Origin: Phytophthora quininea
Taxonomy: Eukaryota; Oomycota; Peronosporomycetes; Peronosporales; Peronosporaceae
Reading direction: 5' to 3'
Assembly (NCBI GenBank): GCA_011947345.1
Contig: JAAVTG010000012.1
Span: forward strand, 1-64,000
DNA: 64,000 bases
How positions within the stretch are numbered: position 1 is the stretch's first letter; every line of letters starts with the position of its first letter. The notes under the pieces were generated by a model. It ran no database searches and was not told the origin of the DNA. It was given only the letters and a program-made list of their open reading frames with translations. The position numbers and the translations under genes were made by a program. Shown one piece after another: positions 43,034 to 55,324 of this stretch.

Positions 43034-45136
43034 GAATCCTCTCCAACGTGACAGAGTACGAATAAAACGAGCGGAACTTTGAAGACCGCGGTGCTGATAC
43101 AATGCTCGACGGATATACAACTACTGATCAAATTCGATGCATGACGAAATTTTCTGGAACAATTCCCGAAAACCATCTGCAAGGCCCAGCAACCCACTCG
43201 TATTTTTGCTGAGCCTCTATGTGCTGATACGTGGAGAGTCATCCCGTAAAATGGAACTTGCTGGTATGTACTCACTAGACCTAGAAAATAAAAAGGATGC
43301 AGTTCATGCCGAGCTGGCGCAGAGATCGTCCAGCGCAGGTTCGTAGCCAGTTCTCTGCAGTCTTGTTGGCCACTGGTACTTGTTGAGCAGCTTTTTCGCG
43401 TTCAAAGCGGGGGCACTTGGATATTGCGGCGCCTTCAACGACAGAGTATGTCCGAAACCCCTGTGGCAGCGCATCACCTCGGCGAGAATCTGTGATGTGT
43501 GCTGCGTCTTTATGTTTGATCTAATTGATTACAAGCTGACTATTATTCTGTCAGGTCTCGACGTCTATATAAGCTTCGGAGAGACCGGGTTCGAGACCCA
43601 CACAGAGGTTGGGCGGATAACCTTTTATTATTATTTTAGTTTTATTATAAAATGCTTCGTGTAAAATATGTTCTCAACACTGCAACATCCGGAGATTATT
43701 TTCAAAAGGACGTGGGGATTGCTTGCACCCAGGCAAACTGAGCAGAAACCACGCACAAAGAAGGTTAACAAATATATCGAGAAACACAGCAACGGGGGTG
43801 GTTTCAGGGATTTCTGCTGCCGACTCGAGTATGAACGCTGGGTGTTTTCGGATTGGCATTTTTGTGGCCTTCACGTATGTCCTACTTACTAATCCTTGCG
43901 GCTTCACATTCTTTTGGGCTTTTTCGGACATGGCGTTCTTCTTGCCAAAATCTTCTGGCCATCTCACCCACATTTCATCGGCATTGAACGCAGCCTCCTG
44001 CCCTTCAACAACTGCTGTCCATTCTTACAGCTTGAACGTGCGAGGCTGCTTCAACCTGGCGTTTGGAGCCCACCTTCCAGGTCTTTGATTCTGTTGATGT
44101 ACGTGTGCATATGTAGACGTTTAATGCTGTTTATACTGATTGAAATTTCCTGGTCTTCGTCCAGCGCTATTTTCACGACGAAAGCAGCGCGTAGCCAGCG
44201 AATGCCCTCTGCCATGAACCCAAGTAAGTAATGTTCGATAGTGTCTCCAGGTCTTAACCACCATATTCTTATCATTTGTAGCGAATAATGTCTTGCTAGG
44301 GAATGTAAAGTGTTAGTACTCGTAGCAGCTATACAGTGGCTGCGCTGTCAGCGCGACAATTGCTATCGCATATCTGATTTACGTGCAGGGCCCTTGGCGC
44401 ACCGGCTTGATTGCTCCAACAGCGAACGTAACACTTGCTAATTCCTGAATACATGCCACACCATAGCGCAAAAACCAACACTCCCACTTGAGGCGTCGCT
44501 GCGGTTTACAGCACAACAGCTTCATGCACCAACCTGACCTACCCACAGCGCACGTGGTGCGCTAGTTTGCTCGTTATAGAGGCATTACAACGGCAAACCT
44601 AGAACCTGGTGCTCCTTGCACAACATTGCACCACCACAGCATGTCTATTAGCACAGGTCATCCGCACGGAGTGGCAGCACCACCGGGGCACCATTTGTTG
44701 GAATTCATATCCAGGGCCACGTGTTGCTCCTAAAGATCGTGAAGATAACAGCTGCCTTATGCGTAAAGGATGTGAGGACTGCACCAGTTGGCGTAGGTCG
44801 AACCAACTAACATCCAAAATTCATTCAGTCTTCATTTTCCCCATAGAGCCTCAAGTGTCATTGGATCGAATCCACATTCCAACAACACGCATGTGTACCA
44901 AGATATCTTGCGCTCAAAGAGCTGGTCACACTTCTGCTGGCTTCCATGCTAACGCTCCGTCGGATCTGTTGATCTACCGGTCTTTTCCATAAACTATATT
45001 TATTTCGATTTTTTTAAATCTGATAGCTTTACTGTCTCCGTCATTGTATCACGATATTTTTATTCTAATATTTTTGCGGTATGCTAGCGATGATCCTGAA
45101 TGGAAATTTAGTCGAATGAGTAGCTCACGTTTTTAA
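43034..45136. other. Gene-free, repeat-like stretch
   Basis: About 2.1 kb with no supported gene. TATATAAGC at about 43567 followed by GGTTCGAGACC looks promoter- or tRNA-like but does not fold as a tRNA. The rest is unassigned. Confidence 0.35.
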
Positions 45137-45373
45137 ACTACATCATCGCGGTTATATGAGAGAGAGATTACGCGGCAACGACGCTCCAAACCGACTTCCT
45201 CCCTGATTACAGTGTTGTACGATGTCTACAGCGATAAAATGGGTCGGCCCATGATGTTAGGTACGCGCGAGTCATTCGAAGATTTGTTGGCGAAGATGGC
45301 CCTCACGGTTCCTAAAGAGTCGCCCACCCTCGGGAAGACTGCGTACAAATGCTTTAGCCCCGACATAGATTGA
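45137..45373 (+). pseudogene. Unrecognised coding-like fragment without start codon
   Basis: A 78-codon open frame with no ATG in its first 37 codons but protein-like composition: VLYDVYSDKMGRPMMLGTRE followed by SFEDLLAKMALTVPKESPT and AYKCFSPDID-stop. I do not recognise the family. It may be the last part of a decayed gene or transposon protein, since nothing coding continues upstream of the stop at 45134. Confidence 0.3.
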
Positions 45374-46552
45374 TGTGGTAAATCGCGCTACTCAATCGTA
45401 CGGGGGTACATCGAAATAAACTACGTGTCTGTGTGTCCATCAGCCGCGCTTTTCAGGCCTTTTGACTTGTCGAGTACAAAAACGCAGTACACTCTGTCGA
45501 GTGGAATGTGGTTTTGGAGACTCCGGAGAACGGAAGTCGGATTGTATGTGGATAAAACAATACCTACAGGTTCCCATGAAGCGGCAGTATCACGCTCCAG
45601 GCTGAAATACAAATTTATTCATCAACAACTTTGGAATGAGCTCAAGACTCGCGTCACAACTTACACTTTGAATATAAGCACTGTTTGTAGAGCTATGATA
45701 TAATGTTGGTTTCGATAAAACATTTATTGCCCCAATCGAATTCTGACTCGTATCATTGGTTATACTTTGGATAACCAACGCACGATGCTGGGATTAACAA
45801 CATCAGGAGCAATAGGCTTGCGCGCTGTAGAAGTCTATTTTGACGGTGATGTAAGATTCATTGAAAGGTGGACCAAAACACAGCAGAAAATGCGTTTTAG
45901 TTATTTAAGATTATACTGAATTTAAGATGAATGCCAAGCAGTGAGATTGGAGATTCAAGTAAGGATTGTTTGTTAGGTAGAAGTAGTCCTAAAATCCGCT
46001 GGCACCTAAATCAAGTCGTATTCAATTTCATTCTATCTAGTACTGTATAATTTAGAACCATTATTGTGACCTGCTGGTAGCGAAACCGAAACCGATATCT
46101 TTTCTGGGAAACGTTTGCAAATTTCGTTGTTTCAGAGAATAATTAACATTCCCGTTAAGATAACGTGCTATAATATATTGCAAATTCCTCCGACGTTATA
46201 TAAAAACTCTTAAAGGGGTGTAGTGAAGAGCGAGGAAGGAAGTGAATTGCACACAAGGAAGTAAGTTTTGAAGTGAACTTTATTGATCGTTGCTAACCTT
46301 CTGCTGCTTCTCCAGGGCGCCGCCTTACGGCAGCTCCTTCGACCTCGCGCCGTCACTCGTTCATTTGTTAATGCAGCCACCGTATTACGGGGCGCGGTGT
46401 TGACGATGGTTGTAGATTACGCTCTCAACTACCTACTAGCGCATGCAGTGCTAACCAGCGAGACCCCGGCTTCCAACCAAAATAATATCATATGTCAAGT
46501 AAAAGACTAGCCAATAAAAGGTTCATTGGTCAGCATGAAAAGATAAAGTATG
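45374..46552. other. AT-rich stretch, no gene
   Basis: Long AT-rich sequence with no supported reading frame. TATATAAAAACTC near 46198 could be a promoter box of an old LTR, not provable. Confidence 0.35.
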
Positions 46553-46640
46553 CGTCTGCCAGAAGAAGTACAGCGAAATGATCTTGGATAGTTTTGGGAT
46601 GAAGAGTGCGCGTCCGGCAGGAAGTGCAGGAAAGGAACGG
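46553..46640 (+). pseudogene. Ty1/Copia reverse-transcriptase relic
   Basis: The frame reads QKKYSEMILDSFGMKSARP, the Copia motif near the end of the reverse transcriptase where the chain turns towards RNase H (typically Y-x-x-x-I-L-x-x-F-G-M followed by a Pro-containing stretch). Only this short piece is left, with no LTR found at its sides. Confidence 0.45.
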
Positions 46641-47359
46641 TACAGAGAACAGCTCTTCCAGATTGAAAAATTGACCGATTTCAAGTATGTTTCAGCGTTT
46701 GGGGCCTTGGTTTATTTCGCGTTGTTTCCGAAGGAGAACATATCAGATTAATGCTCGAGCAAGGTGAGTGTTCATTTGTTATAGCATCATTGTGTTTTTA
46801 CTCGCCAAATCAGCCCACCAAAACCTTTTTGAGACGCAGACTAAGTTTTCATAAAAGGAAAGTTTAAGTAATATTGATACAGATACATGGTAACTTTTAT
46901 TTTGCCGCCGTACTATTCATTTTCACATTTTATAAAAAAACTATGTAATACTCTTGCATGTGAAGTTATCATCATTTAAAGAAAACGTATTACCTGTAAT
47001 GCTTCTCTGAATTGTCTCGGGCACAAATGATTGGTAGCATGCATTTCTATTAATAGATAAGCCAGGATTCTGAAATATCTGGGCGCGCAGATCATGGAGT
47101 GTGCTCGCATTGACGGTTATGTGATATAGCAAAAATGCCTTAGCATAAAAATGACCGCACTCTATCTCTCGAGTAGTACCCAGTTGCCGCCCCACCATCA
47201 TCTTGAGTATTCCTCGTGAGCGCCCTACAAAATGCCAGTGTTCTCAGATAACCTTCGCTTCGTCACGTTAGATGCGTTTTGCTCGCTTTTTCACCATCAC
47301 GAAAAAATCGTCAATCATACGACTGGCCGGAGTTGATAATTTTAGGCGTTGCCAGCGTC
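46641..47359. other. Gene-free AT-rich stretch before the YR retroelement
   Basis: About 720 bases; the minus-strand open frame 46941-47201 has no recognisable motif. The left boundary of the YR element may lie here. Confidence 0.35.
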
Positions 47360-48475
47360 CACGGAGCGAGTTAGTGGCTGCGGTGGACACTGATAGAGAA
47401 ACTACGGAACGATCCTGAGCTACTGGACTGTTTCCTCAGCATTAGACAAGCAGACACAAATGGAGGAAACGCGGTTGAGGAAAGCGTCTCGGTCACCGCC
47501 AGGTCTACGACACCGAGGAAGGCTTCCAAGAAGCCCAAGTACAAATCCATGCTCATACCTAATCAGCAGCTTGTTCACGAGCGCCTAACTGCTGAACAAC
47601 ACAAAGGTAAGAACCCTATTGACTTGAACTAAGATTTAGGTCGGTCCAAGGTTGTGAAGCTCAAGCCTCTCCCAGAAGTTCTTACCCGTCTGTGCAACTT
47701 TCAGTTTAGATCGCGTGGATTGTCAATCTTGCATTTCATAGAGCTCTCTCGCATCGATCGCGTGGCGTAATTTGCCGGAGGTGGCTCCAATTTTGACAAT
47801 TTGTCGGCTTCGGCGGAGTTTGCAGCAGCGAATTTGGCTAGTGACATTAGCGAAGTCATTCAATTGTTGCGAGTCCTATTGGTATACGGCCGCGAGTATT
47901 GCTCAAGCAGTGTCGTCGAGTTACTAGAAGCTCTGGTGTTTTTTGTTAAGGAACTTTGATGCGACCTTCGTGGAGCATAACGGAACTACCTGGACTGGCC
48001 TACTGGGTAAATGATGTTTTGGAGGACGTTCGGTCTGCAGCGGCGGATGACAGTCTCGCGATGGCAACGATACGCCAGCAATGTTCGTCAGATGATCCGC
48101 TGCTGCGCGATCAGTTTTAAGAAAACCTCCACCACCACATCGACGATCTACAGCACGATAGACAACAAGTCACTTCAGCAGATGACCACCAAAACGCGAG
48201 TGCCGAATTTCGGCGGATAGGTGGAAGAGACAGCAAGAAAAAGTTTAAACGAATTCTGTCGCAAGTTACTCACGCCTCTCTTTGCATATGAACCCAGAAA
48301 CTGGTGAAATACAATCGCTATGCATGCTATTCTTGTCCAACGAAGGTTACAATACCAAGGACGACAACGCTTGCATAAGCGGACGAGCTCATATCGTTCC
48401 GAAGAGTTTACCTGACTGCGTAAAAACAGAGATCCAAAGGCGCTTCGGAAGTCTGAACAAGCGTCTGAACAAGTA
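47360..48475 (+). pseudogene. YR-retroelement gag-like region
   Basis: Coding-like segments: MLIPNQQLVHERLTAEQHK; a probable GT-AG intron of about 35 bases near 47607; then LKPLPEVLTRLCNFQFRSRG and ISEVIQLLRVLLVYGREYCS. The region ends with NPETGEIQSLCMLFLSNEGY and VPKSLPDCVKTEIQRRFG, which looks like the zinc-binding tail of gag proteins in such elements. Stops and frame changes occur throughout. Confidence 0.5.
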
Positions 48476-49182
48476 GTACAAACAATTATGGCTAATGATG
48501 CTCATGGCACCATTCACCTCGTCGGAATTGCGATCGTCAGAACCACCAGAAAACATCGCGTTCTGTAACCAAGATTCTCTCGATCCACACCGACTTAGTC
48601 AGGTATTGCAGGGCTACGAGCATATCGATCTGATTGTACAAATTGAAAAGCTAGTATCGAAGCATTATGGAAAGACAACCCTGCACCAAAGAGACCTCCT
48701 GCAAAAAACTACGGCTTTTGTCGGTGGTATCTTCGAGCTGTCACCAGAAGTCTTCGCGAAGGCCAAGATTCTGGACAATATATGGTGGGGAATGCGAACT
48801 TCCTAGAGCTTTGGCCGACCATAATATGCAGTCCTCTTGGTGCGGTGGAAAAGAAAGATGCAGATCCTAGCGTCGAGGTCCGTACGACTCATGACCTGTT
48901 TTTCCGTGCGGAGACTCCACCAACAACGCATTTATCGCGGAGTCAGTTCCTGAAGTATCTTTTTTTTACAAATCCGTCGTTACAATAGCAGAGAGGATTG
49001 AGGACTTAGTGGAAAAGGGATTTCATGAAAAAAATCGGCTTTTAAAGGATGGCATCAAGACGGCATTTTCCCATCTTCGCACTCATTTAAACCAAGTGCC
49101 GAGAATGGCAGCATACGTAGAAGAACTTGAAGTTCTGGTGATCGACATGTCAACACCTTTCGGGTGATCCGGTTTGCCACAG

Positions 49183-50188
49183 TGCTACGTGTGGTGGATC
49201 GCACGTCCAAAGTTCGCGATATCGGTCCGATCGCCGAGCTTTGGACGAGTTTCTAGAGCGCAAAGCGGCGTCGCCTTCTTCTTCTTGGAACGTCGCGTTT
49301 CCCCGGGGCTTGCACTGATGTAATTCCGAAGGGAGGTAGCGTTGTTGGTAGGGGTTGACTCGAAATCGTAAGTCTTATGGTCTTGGTTGGTGATCGCGCG
49401 GGGATTAGTTTCTCACGCGGTCGGTTGTTGTTTCCTTCTTCTTTTGTCTTGTCCTCGGTTGCGCCGGGTCCTATCGTTTACCTCTGCCCACCGGCAATCT
49501 TCTCCCCACTCGTCTACTTGACCCCTATCGCTTGATTAGGTAGATCGTGGTCTCTTACGCCGTCGATCGTTGGGCCCTTTGCCTTGCCTCACGTCGACGG
49601 TTTTCGGTTTATAGTGCCGTTCTCGCGACACTCTGGGAGGGTTGAGCACGCAAAACCTCGCTGCAGCGCCACGCATCGCCACTATCCTTGGCGATCGGGG
49701 TCGATTCTTCTACAGGGGTAGTCCTTGAGCAGGGAGTAGCAAACTTGGCTTCTTGGGGAACAACGACGTGTTACTTGGCTTATCTACTTCGATGCAAATT
49801 GCGAACTGACTGCTCTACCCCTTCGTACTTCATGTCTACTCCGCGGTCCATCTAGCAGCTGCTCGGGCACTGTCTTTCTCACTTTTCTACTCGCGATCAT
49901 CTTGCGATCAGCGATCGGGATCTCGGTGATCGATCCTGTGGCGATCGGCGATCGAGATTCCGGTGGTCGACACTAGCGATCAGCGATCAGGGTTCCGGTG
50001 GTCGATGATCTTCGCGATCTGGCGATCGTACTTAATATGACAATCGCACTTAAAGCGGCGATCGTACTTTAGTGGATACCCTTGAACTTCCGTCACTCTC
50101 AAGCTCGCTTCACCACATACGCGCTGTTTATACGCACGATTTCTTGGTTAGTGGGATCAAACTCACCAGCATCAGTATCGCAGTCACA
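49183..50188. mobile_element. Probable solo LTR inside the reverse transcriptase
   Basis: A 1,006-base insertion begins TGCTACGTG and ends CAGTCACA, which could be decayed forms of TGTTAC ... GTAACA inverted LTR ends. It codes for nothing and contains a dense run of GCGATC-type repeats at 49900-50060. A clean 5-bp target duplication is not visible, so the borders could be off by a few bases. Confidence 0.45.
49900..50065. repeat. GCGATC-rich short-repeat tract
   Basis: The motif CGATC or GATCG recurs more than a dozen times in about 165 bases, in irregular spacing and in both orientations (the motif is part-palindromic), with variants GCGATCAGCGATC and GCGATCGGCGATCGAG. Confidence 0.6.
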
Positions 50189-50859
50189 AGACACTGAACC
50201 GTTTTTCCCGTACGAATGGGTTGGTGAATGACCACGAATTCGTGGAGTCGGACATCGATGACAGGCTTCATCTCGCAGGCCATATTAACGCACGCTATGC
50301 CCGCAGTGCTAGAACCTCGGGCTATCAACGAGCGTCAGTGTGGAGTTCCGAGATGGTGGTGCTGGGTCTTCGGTGGAATGCTGAACGACGAACTGGTACT
50401 GTATCCATTCCGCAAGAAAAAGTCGACAAGGCTAGGACCTGAGTGCAGGCGATGCTGAAATGCAGTACAGCAACAAAAACTGCTTTTTACAAAATTTTGA
50501 ACTCTCTCCGACACGATGCTACGAACCCCCACAGAGCTAAACCATTTTACCAGCAGTTGAAGACTCAATGCACGGCAGCACCACGATTTTGAAGTGTTAA
50601 TTTAGCGACCGGAGCCGGGGCTGATATGCAGTGCTTCAAGCATATTCTAGACTGCTGAACTGCCGTTGAAAAGTTTTGGCGGTCTTCCGCCGGCAGATGT
50701 GGGGCTCTTCATGGGCGTATCTGACGCGGGTCTTGCGGTGTTAGAACTTTTCACGGACTCATTCATTCATTCGAGTCAAATTTGATGCGGAAGAACTGGT
50801 GAGGACACAAGGAGACTCTAATGGAAACGAATTTTCGATCAATATGTCTGCATTGCACT

Positions 50860-51115
50860 TGCGTTTTGGACTTGGGGGCCTGTCTGGTCAGAGCTAGCCA
50901 GAGGGACCATGGTGCACATGAAATGTTGGATTGATAATACTACCGCCGAAACGTGGTGCAACTGGCTGCAAGCTGGCAATCTCCTCAGCCAGGAAATTAA
51001 TCGTGCTATCAGTTTGGCTAAAGCTTTTTTAATCTTCGCGTATCGGCCGATCACTTACCCAAGTCATCGAACTGGATGGCTGACGCATCTTCTCAGGCCT
51101 GGACCCAAACACATC
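50860..51115 (+). pseudogene. YR-retroelement RNase H region
   Basis: MVHMKCWIDNTTAETWCNWL followed by SQEINRAISLAKAFLIF resembles the RNase H-like domain of DIRS-type elements (Asp in IDNTT, Glu in QE). The tail is shifted in frame. Confidence 0.6.
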
Positions 51116-51149
51116 TAACAACCTCGACTATTTTTTCTACTACGTGGAC

Positions 51150-52226
51150 ACAGGTAGAGGTAGCTCCTTCCTTTTGAAAAAAAATCTACTCAGGATTCTG
51201 GAAGAGCTTCAATTCAAGTCATTGGCAAAGTCTTCATCTGTGCAGTATGCCAACACGTGGGTGCAGTGGAGTCAATGGTGTGACTGGCTTATCTTCCCCA
51301 AGTGGTTACCACCCGCTCCGCAAAATCGTTCCTACCAACTCGCTTTGTTTGCCACATACTGCTGGAGATTCGGTTGGGGTCACCAGCAAACCGGCAGTTC
51401 GTCTGCGGTCGTTGTCTCCAACCTCGCCCACATCTCATGGCATCATCGGAAGGGTCTCGGCTTTGGAGTCACATTACTGCCCGAACACAAGATGTCGATC
51501 ACGGGATGCGACGATCGGACCCGCCTTGAAACCCCAAATCCCCAGTCACCACAGCGATTCTCCGACAACTGCACGAGGATCTCATATTCAAAGCAGACCA
51601 GCACCGAGTCATCCGGGAAGGGGGGAGGGGGCTTCGGTGCTGGGCTTCTTCTTTCTTCTTCGACGGTCAGAGTACTTAACACAAGGCAAAAGTGTTCAAG
51701 GCTACTCTATAAAACGTGCCGATGTTTGTTTCTCCAACACTATCGGCGGCAGGCCCACGACATTAGCGACGGCCGATACTGGGACGATCATTTTCAGGGA
51801 TAGCAAGTCTGATCAATTTGGAGGAGGCTATTGGCGTAAGCAGGGAAAATCAGGTCAAAGTTGGTGTGTCTAGTTCGAGCTGCATGATATTTAGTGCAGC
51901 ACCATATATCGCTTGGGGCATCCGCAAACACCATGCTATGTCGAGTGGGCAAGAACGCGGAACTTCAAGTTAATGATATCGTGAATATGATCAAGGCGGC
52001 AGCTGAGCGCACGGGGGCTGATCCTCCTCGGTATGGATCTCGTTCCTTTCGTAAGGGTGGTGCCACGGCGTTATTCAATGCAGGAGTAGATAGTTTGGCG
52101 GTCAAACTATTTGGCCGCTGGCGCTCCGATGCGGCGGAGCGGTACACAAGAATCGACGGGCGGTTGGCGTCGACAATGGCGGCCACAATGATTTCCAACT
52201 CTACTCCGCAGCATCAAATGGGGTAA
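51150..52226 (+). pseudogene. YR-retroelement tyrosine recombinase
   Basis: The N-terminal DNA-binding part reads SSVQYANTWVQWSQWCDWL. The catalytic core has GFFFLLRRSEYL (first Arg, about 51661), YGSRSFRKGGATALFNAG (region of the His-x-x-Arg motif, about 52031, with Ser at the His position) and GRWRSDAAERYTRID (nucleophile Tyr, about 52142). The last 110 residues are open; the upstream parts are in three frames. Confidence 0.7.
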
Positions 52227-54100
52227 TCTTTCAGCCACATCCTCCCAATTGGAAATGCTACAATACAGAGTTTTATTCATTGTGCCGTGTTCGGCACGCT
52301 CCCCAACAACCTCGAAAATGTCGTCTGAAAAACGAAATTCACGGGGTCTTTGGTCTTGCGCCTCGATGCCTGGAGAGAATAAACGTTGGTGCTAGCAAGT
52401 ATTGGAGTCATAAAAGTCACACAATGAAGCTTCATTAACTTATTTCAAAACTGTACGCAATCTTCTACTCGCTTAAGTAGTCGTAGGAGTTATTAAGGGT
52501 GTCGTTCAAAGGCCCGTGGTGTCCGTGTTCATAGCTCGTCATCATCGTCGTCACTCGTGCTCCAAGTAGCAGCGAGATCACCCACTTTACTATCCGAGAA
52601 GCCCGCTTCAAAGTAGATACCATCGGGGTCATCCTCTCTATTTTCTTGCTGCCTGTGGCGTTTTGAAGCCCTGTAGAATTCAAGCCAAGCATGGGTGGGG
52701 GATTTCTTCTCCAGTCGGTCCCGGTACAGCCAAACCAGGATGTTAACACTTTCCATGGCTAGATGGGGTTCGTGGGTCAGAGTGCATTTACTTACGAATG
52801 CTCCAAGTTCTCTCAGAAGCTGCAATCGATGTTGGCATTGCAAGCACCTTGCGTGTTATCCGAGATAAAACAGGTATTGGTCCCTTTCCTTTCCACATTA
52901 TTTTAATGGCGCCGAATGAGATTCCTATTTTTCTGATTGGATGACAAATTTTACTTTAAGATTTTTATTCAGCTTTTCATGTCCTCGTTAGGTAACTGCA
53001 GGTACTTCACTACCTTGCGTATATGATTCTTAGTCTTCTTTCGATCATATCAGACGAAGCCGCGGATTTTGAGCCAGATCTATAAACAATGCTAATTCCA
53101 TGGCGTCGGTGTGCATCTTATTCCACCTTGCCTATGATTTGCTTTCGCCTCGCTGACCAAAAACGACGGTTCACAGTATATACTGTTTTAATACAGCATT
53201 GATATGTAGTTATGATCAGGTTCCAACAGTGCCAGAGTTTTGTTGATCGGCTCGAGAAGTTTACTCTTAAACGTCTTCAAATCTATCCTTAAGGACAGAC
53301 TTCCTGGAGCAATTTCATTTCACAAAGACAAAGCACCGCGATTCAACTGCGGTATATTATTTCTACAATTTATAGAATGCCACCTCAGCGGGGAAGTATG
53401 GAGCGCGGAAACATCATCGCTCTGGAAATACTGGCGTATTCGCTTCCTACGGCATGCATTGTTTATGTAATTGTTTAAGCGCGACAATGGGCCCCATAAA
53501 ATCCGAGATAAAACATTACATTGACCGAAACGATACGGCTGGCCGAGAGAAGGTAGGCTTTTCACTCAGGCGCTCGGGAGAACGAAGACTGCACTTTGAG
53601 TCACAATGTTCTGAATAGCGATAAAGATAACAAAGTTCAATGCGTTCTAAAAATCGCAATTTATACCAGAATAGAAATATTTTAGATATAGTTGATCATT
53701 TCAGAATAATCCTTCTAAGCGTCCCGTGAAGGAATTAATAATTAGGTAGTTTGTAACGTTTTGGTAAAATTCTAATAGAGTAGAAATACTATCTGAACGA
53801 CATTGCCAGGAGGAAATTACCCTAATACTAAAGACTCTAAGCAGGCAGACGCTGCCCCGAAATGAGGCGAGATATCATAAAAGGTACTGTACAGGACTCC
53901 ATAAAGAGAAAATCAATCCACCTGTGTCGATAAAGCACCCAGTAAGTGATATAGTCCCTGATGATTGTCAAGACTGCCCCCGATGGTGTCGCTCTTCTTT
54001 TCATGATGGCCGTCAAGTTCATAGGCGACAGATTCACTCTCGTACCCGGCAGGACTACAGTGCGATAAAGCGGGGCAAGCAGTGAGTCTACATAGAAGTA
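52227..54100. other. Stretch with one unknown minus-strand ORF
   Basis: Mostly AT-rich and non-coding. A minus-strand frame at 52529-52843 (104 residues, PTHAWLEFYRASKRHRQQEN, acidic end DDDDDEL) is of unknown family. The rest has no supported features. Confidence 0.3.
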
Positions 54101-54496
54101 ATGGTACTGGGCGGCACAGGATGGGAGAAGCGAAGCATTACCAACGTAGTGATAAAATCGACGAAGCTCCAGGTGCTAGACGACAACTACGTGGGCATGG
54201 TCCCGGATCACAAGGTAGCCGTGAGCGAGCTCATCAACTACTACGGTGGCTGCGATGACATGGGATTCTTCTATATTGAGGGTTTCAAATGTTTTGCGGA
54301 CGTGGCTGCAATGGAAAGGTATCCTGTTGAACGACGGTTGGCCCCCGGGCTGATGTTCGTCGAGTTCCCGCGGAATCTGCCAGACTCGCCTGCATGCCAT
54401 ACTATACGCCAAAACCGTTTGACGTGCTTTATCGACTCTCTGACGGTGATGCGATCTCAATCGCTTCCTATCATCCCGTGCTACTGTGTACAGTGA
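54101..54496 (+). CDS. Hypothetical protein, 131 residues
   Basis: An open frame from ATG at 54101 with balanced composition (KSTKLQVLDDNYVGMVPDHK, SELINYYGGCDDMGFFYIEG) that does not look like random sequence. No signal peptide, membrane span or known motif seen. It may be a small gene or a transposon fragment. No initiator-like element was found upstream. Function unknown. Confidence 0.3.
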   Translation: MVLGGTGWEKRSITNVVIKSTKLQVLDDNYVGMVPDHKVAVSELINYYGGCDDMGFFYIEGFKCFADVAAMERYPVERRLAPGLMFVEFPRNLPDSPACHTIRQNRLTCFIDSLTVMRSQSLPIIPCYCVQ

Positions 54497-55324
54497 TCTA
54501 AATGTTGTGAGCGGTCGCCTCAACTCTAATGGATCCTACAATCATTCCAAAACAAGGTAAAGACAGTAGCAGTGGCGTAAAAACTTCCAAGCCAATATTT
54601 CGTTTCGACCTATTATCTTCTGGATTGGTGTTGAAAAGGACTGAAGCTGACGAAAGATTGCAGTTTTCCGCGGATGTGCAGCACGTTGTGCATGTCTGAG
54701 GCGACTAATAGATGGAGTACACAGGAATCAACGGAACGAACGCGGTCTGGCAGGGACTTGTCGAGTGCATCCCGCGGTGTTGCCAAGACGATAAAAGAGG
54801 TCGATGTGACTAATTGGCTTTTTCTCCCTCACCACGCGGCAACGCTGAAAACTCTTTTGTGTCGCCTCTAGACAAAAACTTCCTCTAAAAGGAACGCGTT
54901 CTTCCTGGTGTGAGTTTGAATTTAGCAATACAGTTGTGGTATGAATTCCAGAGATTCCCCGTGTGAAGCACGACATTAGTGTATGAGATACAAAATCTAA
55001 ACGTTACATATATGAACAAACTTTGCAATAACGGTATGTTAATTGTAATAAATAAATAACATGAACATCTCCTGCGTTTGTGCTAATGCTATGATCTCCA
55101 GACACTGACGTGTGATAGCAGACAATCATAAACGCCAGAAATCTTGTGTGAATCTAGCTGATTACACTTGTACTCAGTATGGTGCGAACTTAATGCAGCG
55201 GATTAACGGCGTTTGTGATAACAAGATTATCGCGGCCACATTGCGACCTTTCTCCATAAATTTCGTAGCAAAAATGGCGCGCGGCGACAAGAGACAGCTC
55301 GAGGGATAAACCGATGGGGTCGCT
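54497..55324. other. Gene-free stretch
   Basis: About 830 bases, AT-rich around 55000-55080, with only short unsupported frames. Confidence 0.35.

Larger units (their letters stand above)
48560..50450 (+). pseudogene. YR-retroelement reverse transcriptase, split by an insertion
   Basis: Left part (to 49182): SPLGAVEKKDADPSVEVRTT then HDLFF, and further IDMSTPFG-stop-SGLPQC, where TGA replaces the usual Trp codon. Right part (from 50189): FFPYEWV followed by a degenerate VNDHEFVES in place of the catalytic VDDH box, then VVLGLRWNAERRTGTVSIPQ. The two halves fit one reverse transcriptase once 49183-50188 is removed. Confidence 0.68.
47360..52226 (+). mobile_element. Degenerate tyrosine-recombinase (DIRS/Ngaro-like) retroelement
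   Basis: In order on the plus strand: a gag-like region with a small Cys/His segment, reverse transcriptase, RNase H, then tyrosine recombinase. A reverse transcriptase combined with a tyrosine recombinase defines YR retrotransposons. Every part is broken by stops and frame changes, and a roughly 1-kb insertion splits the reverse transcriptase. Terminal repeats were not identified, so the ends are approximate. Confidence 0.72.

Noticed and set aside
43540..43625. tRNA-like B-box (GGTTCGAGACC) with upstream TATATAAG
   Set aside because: The T-arm does not pair over five bases and no acceptor or anticodon stem can be formed, so it is not a tRNA gene.
46283..46510. Hydrophobic 75-codon open frame as a small secreted protein
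   Set aside because: The leading stretch is Leu-rich but followed by Arg-rich sequence without cleavage site or known motif; it lies in likely LTR debris.
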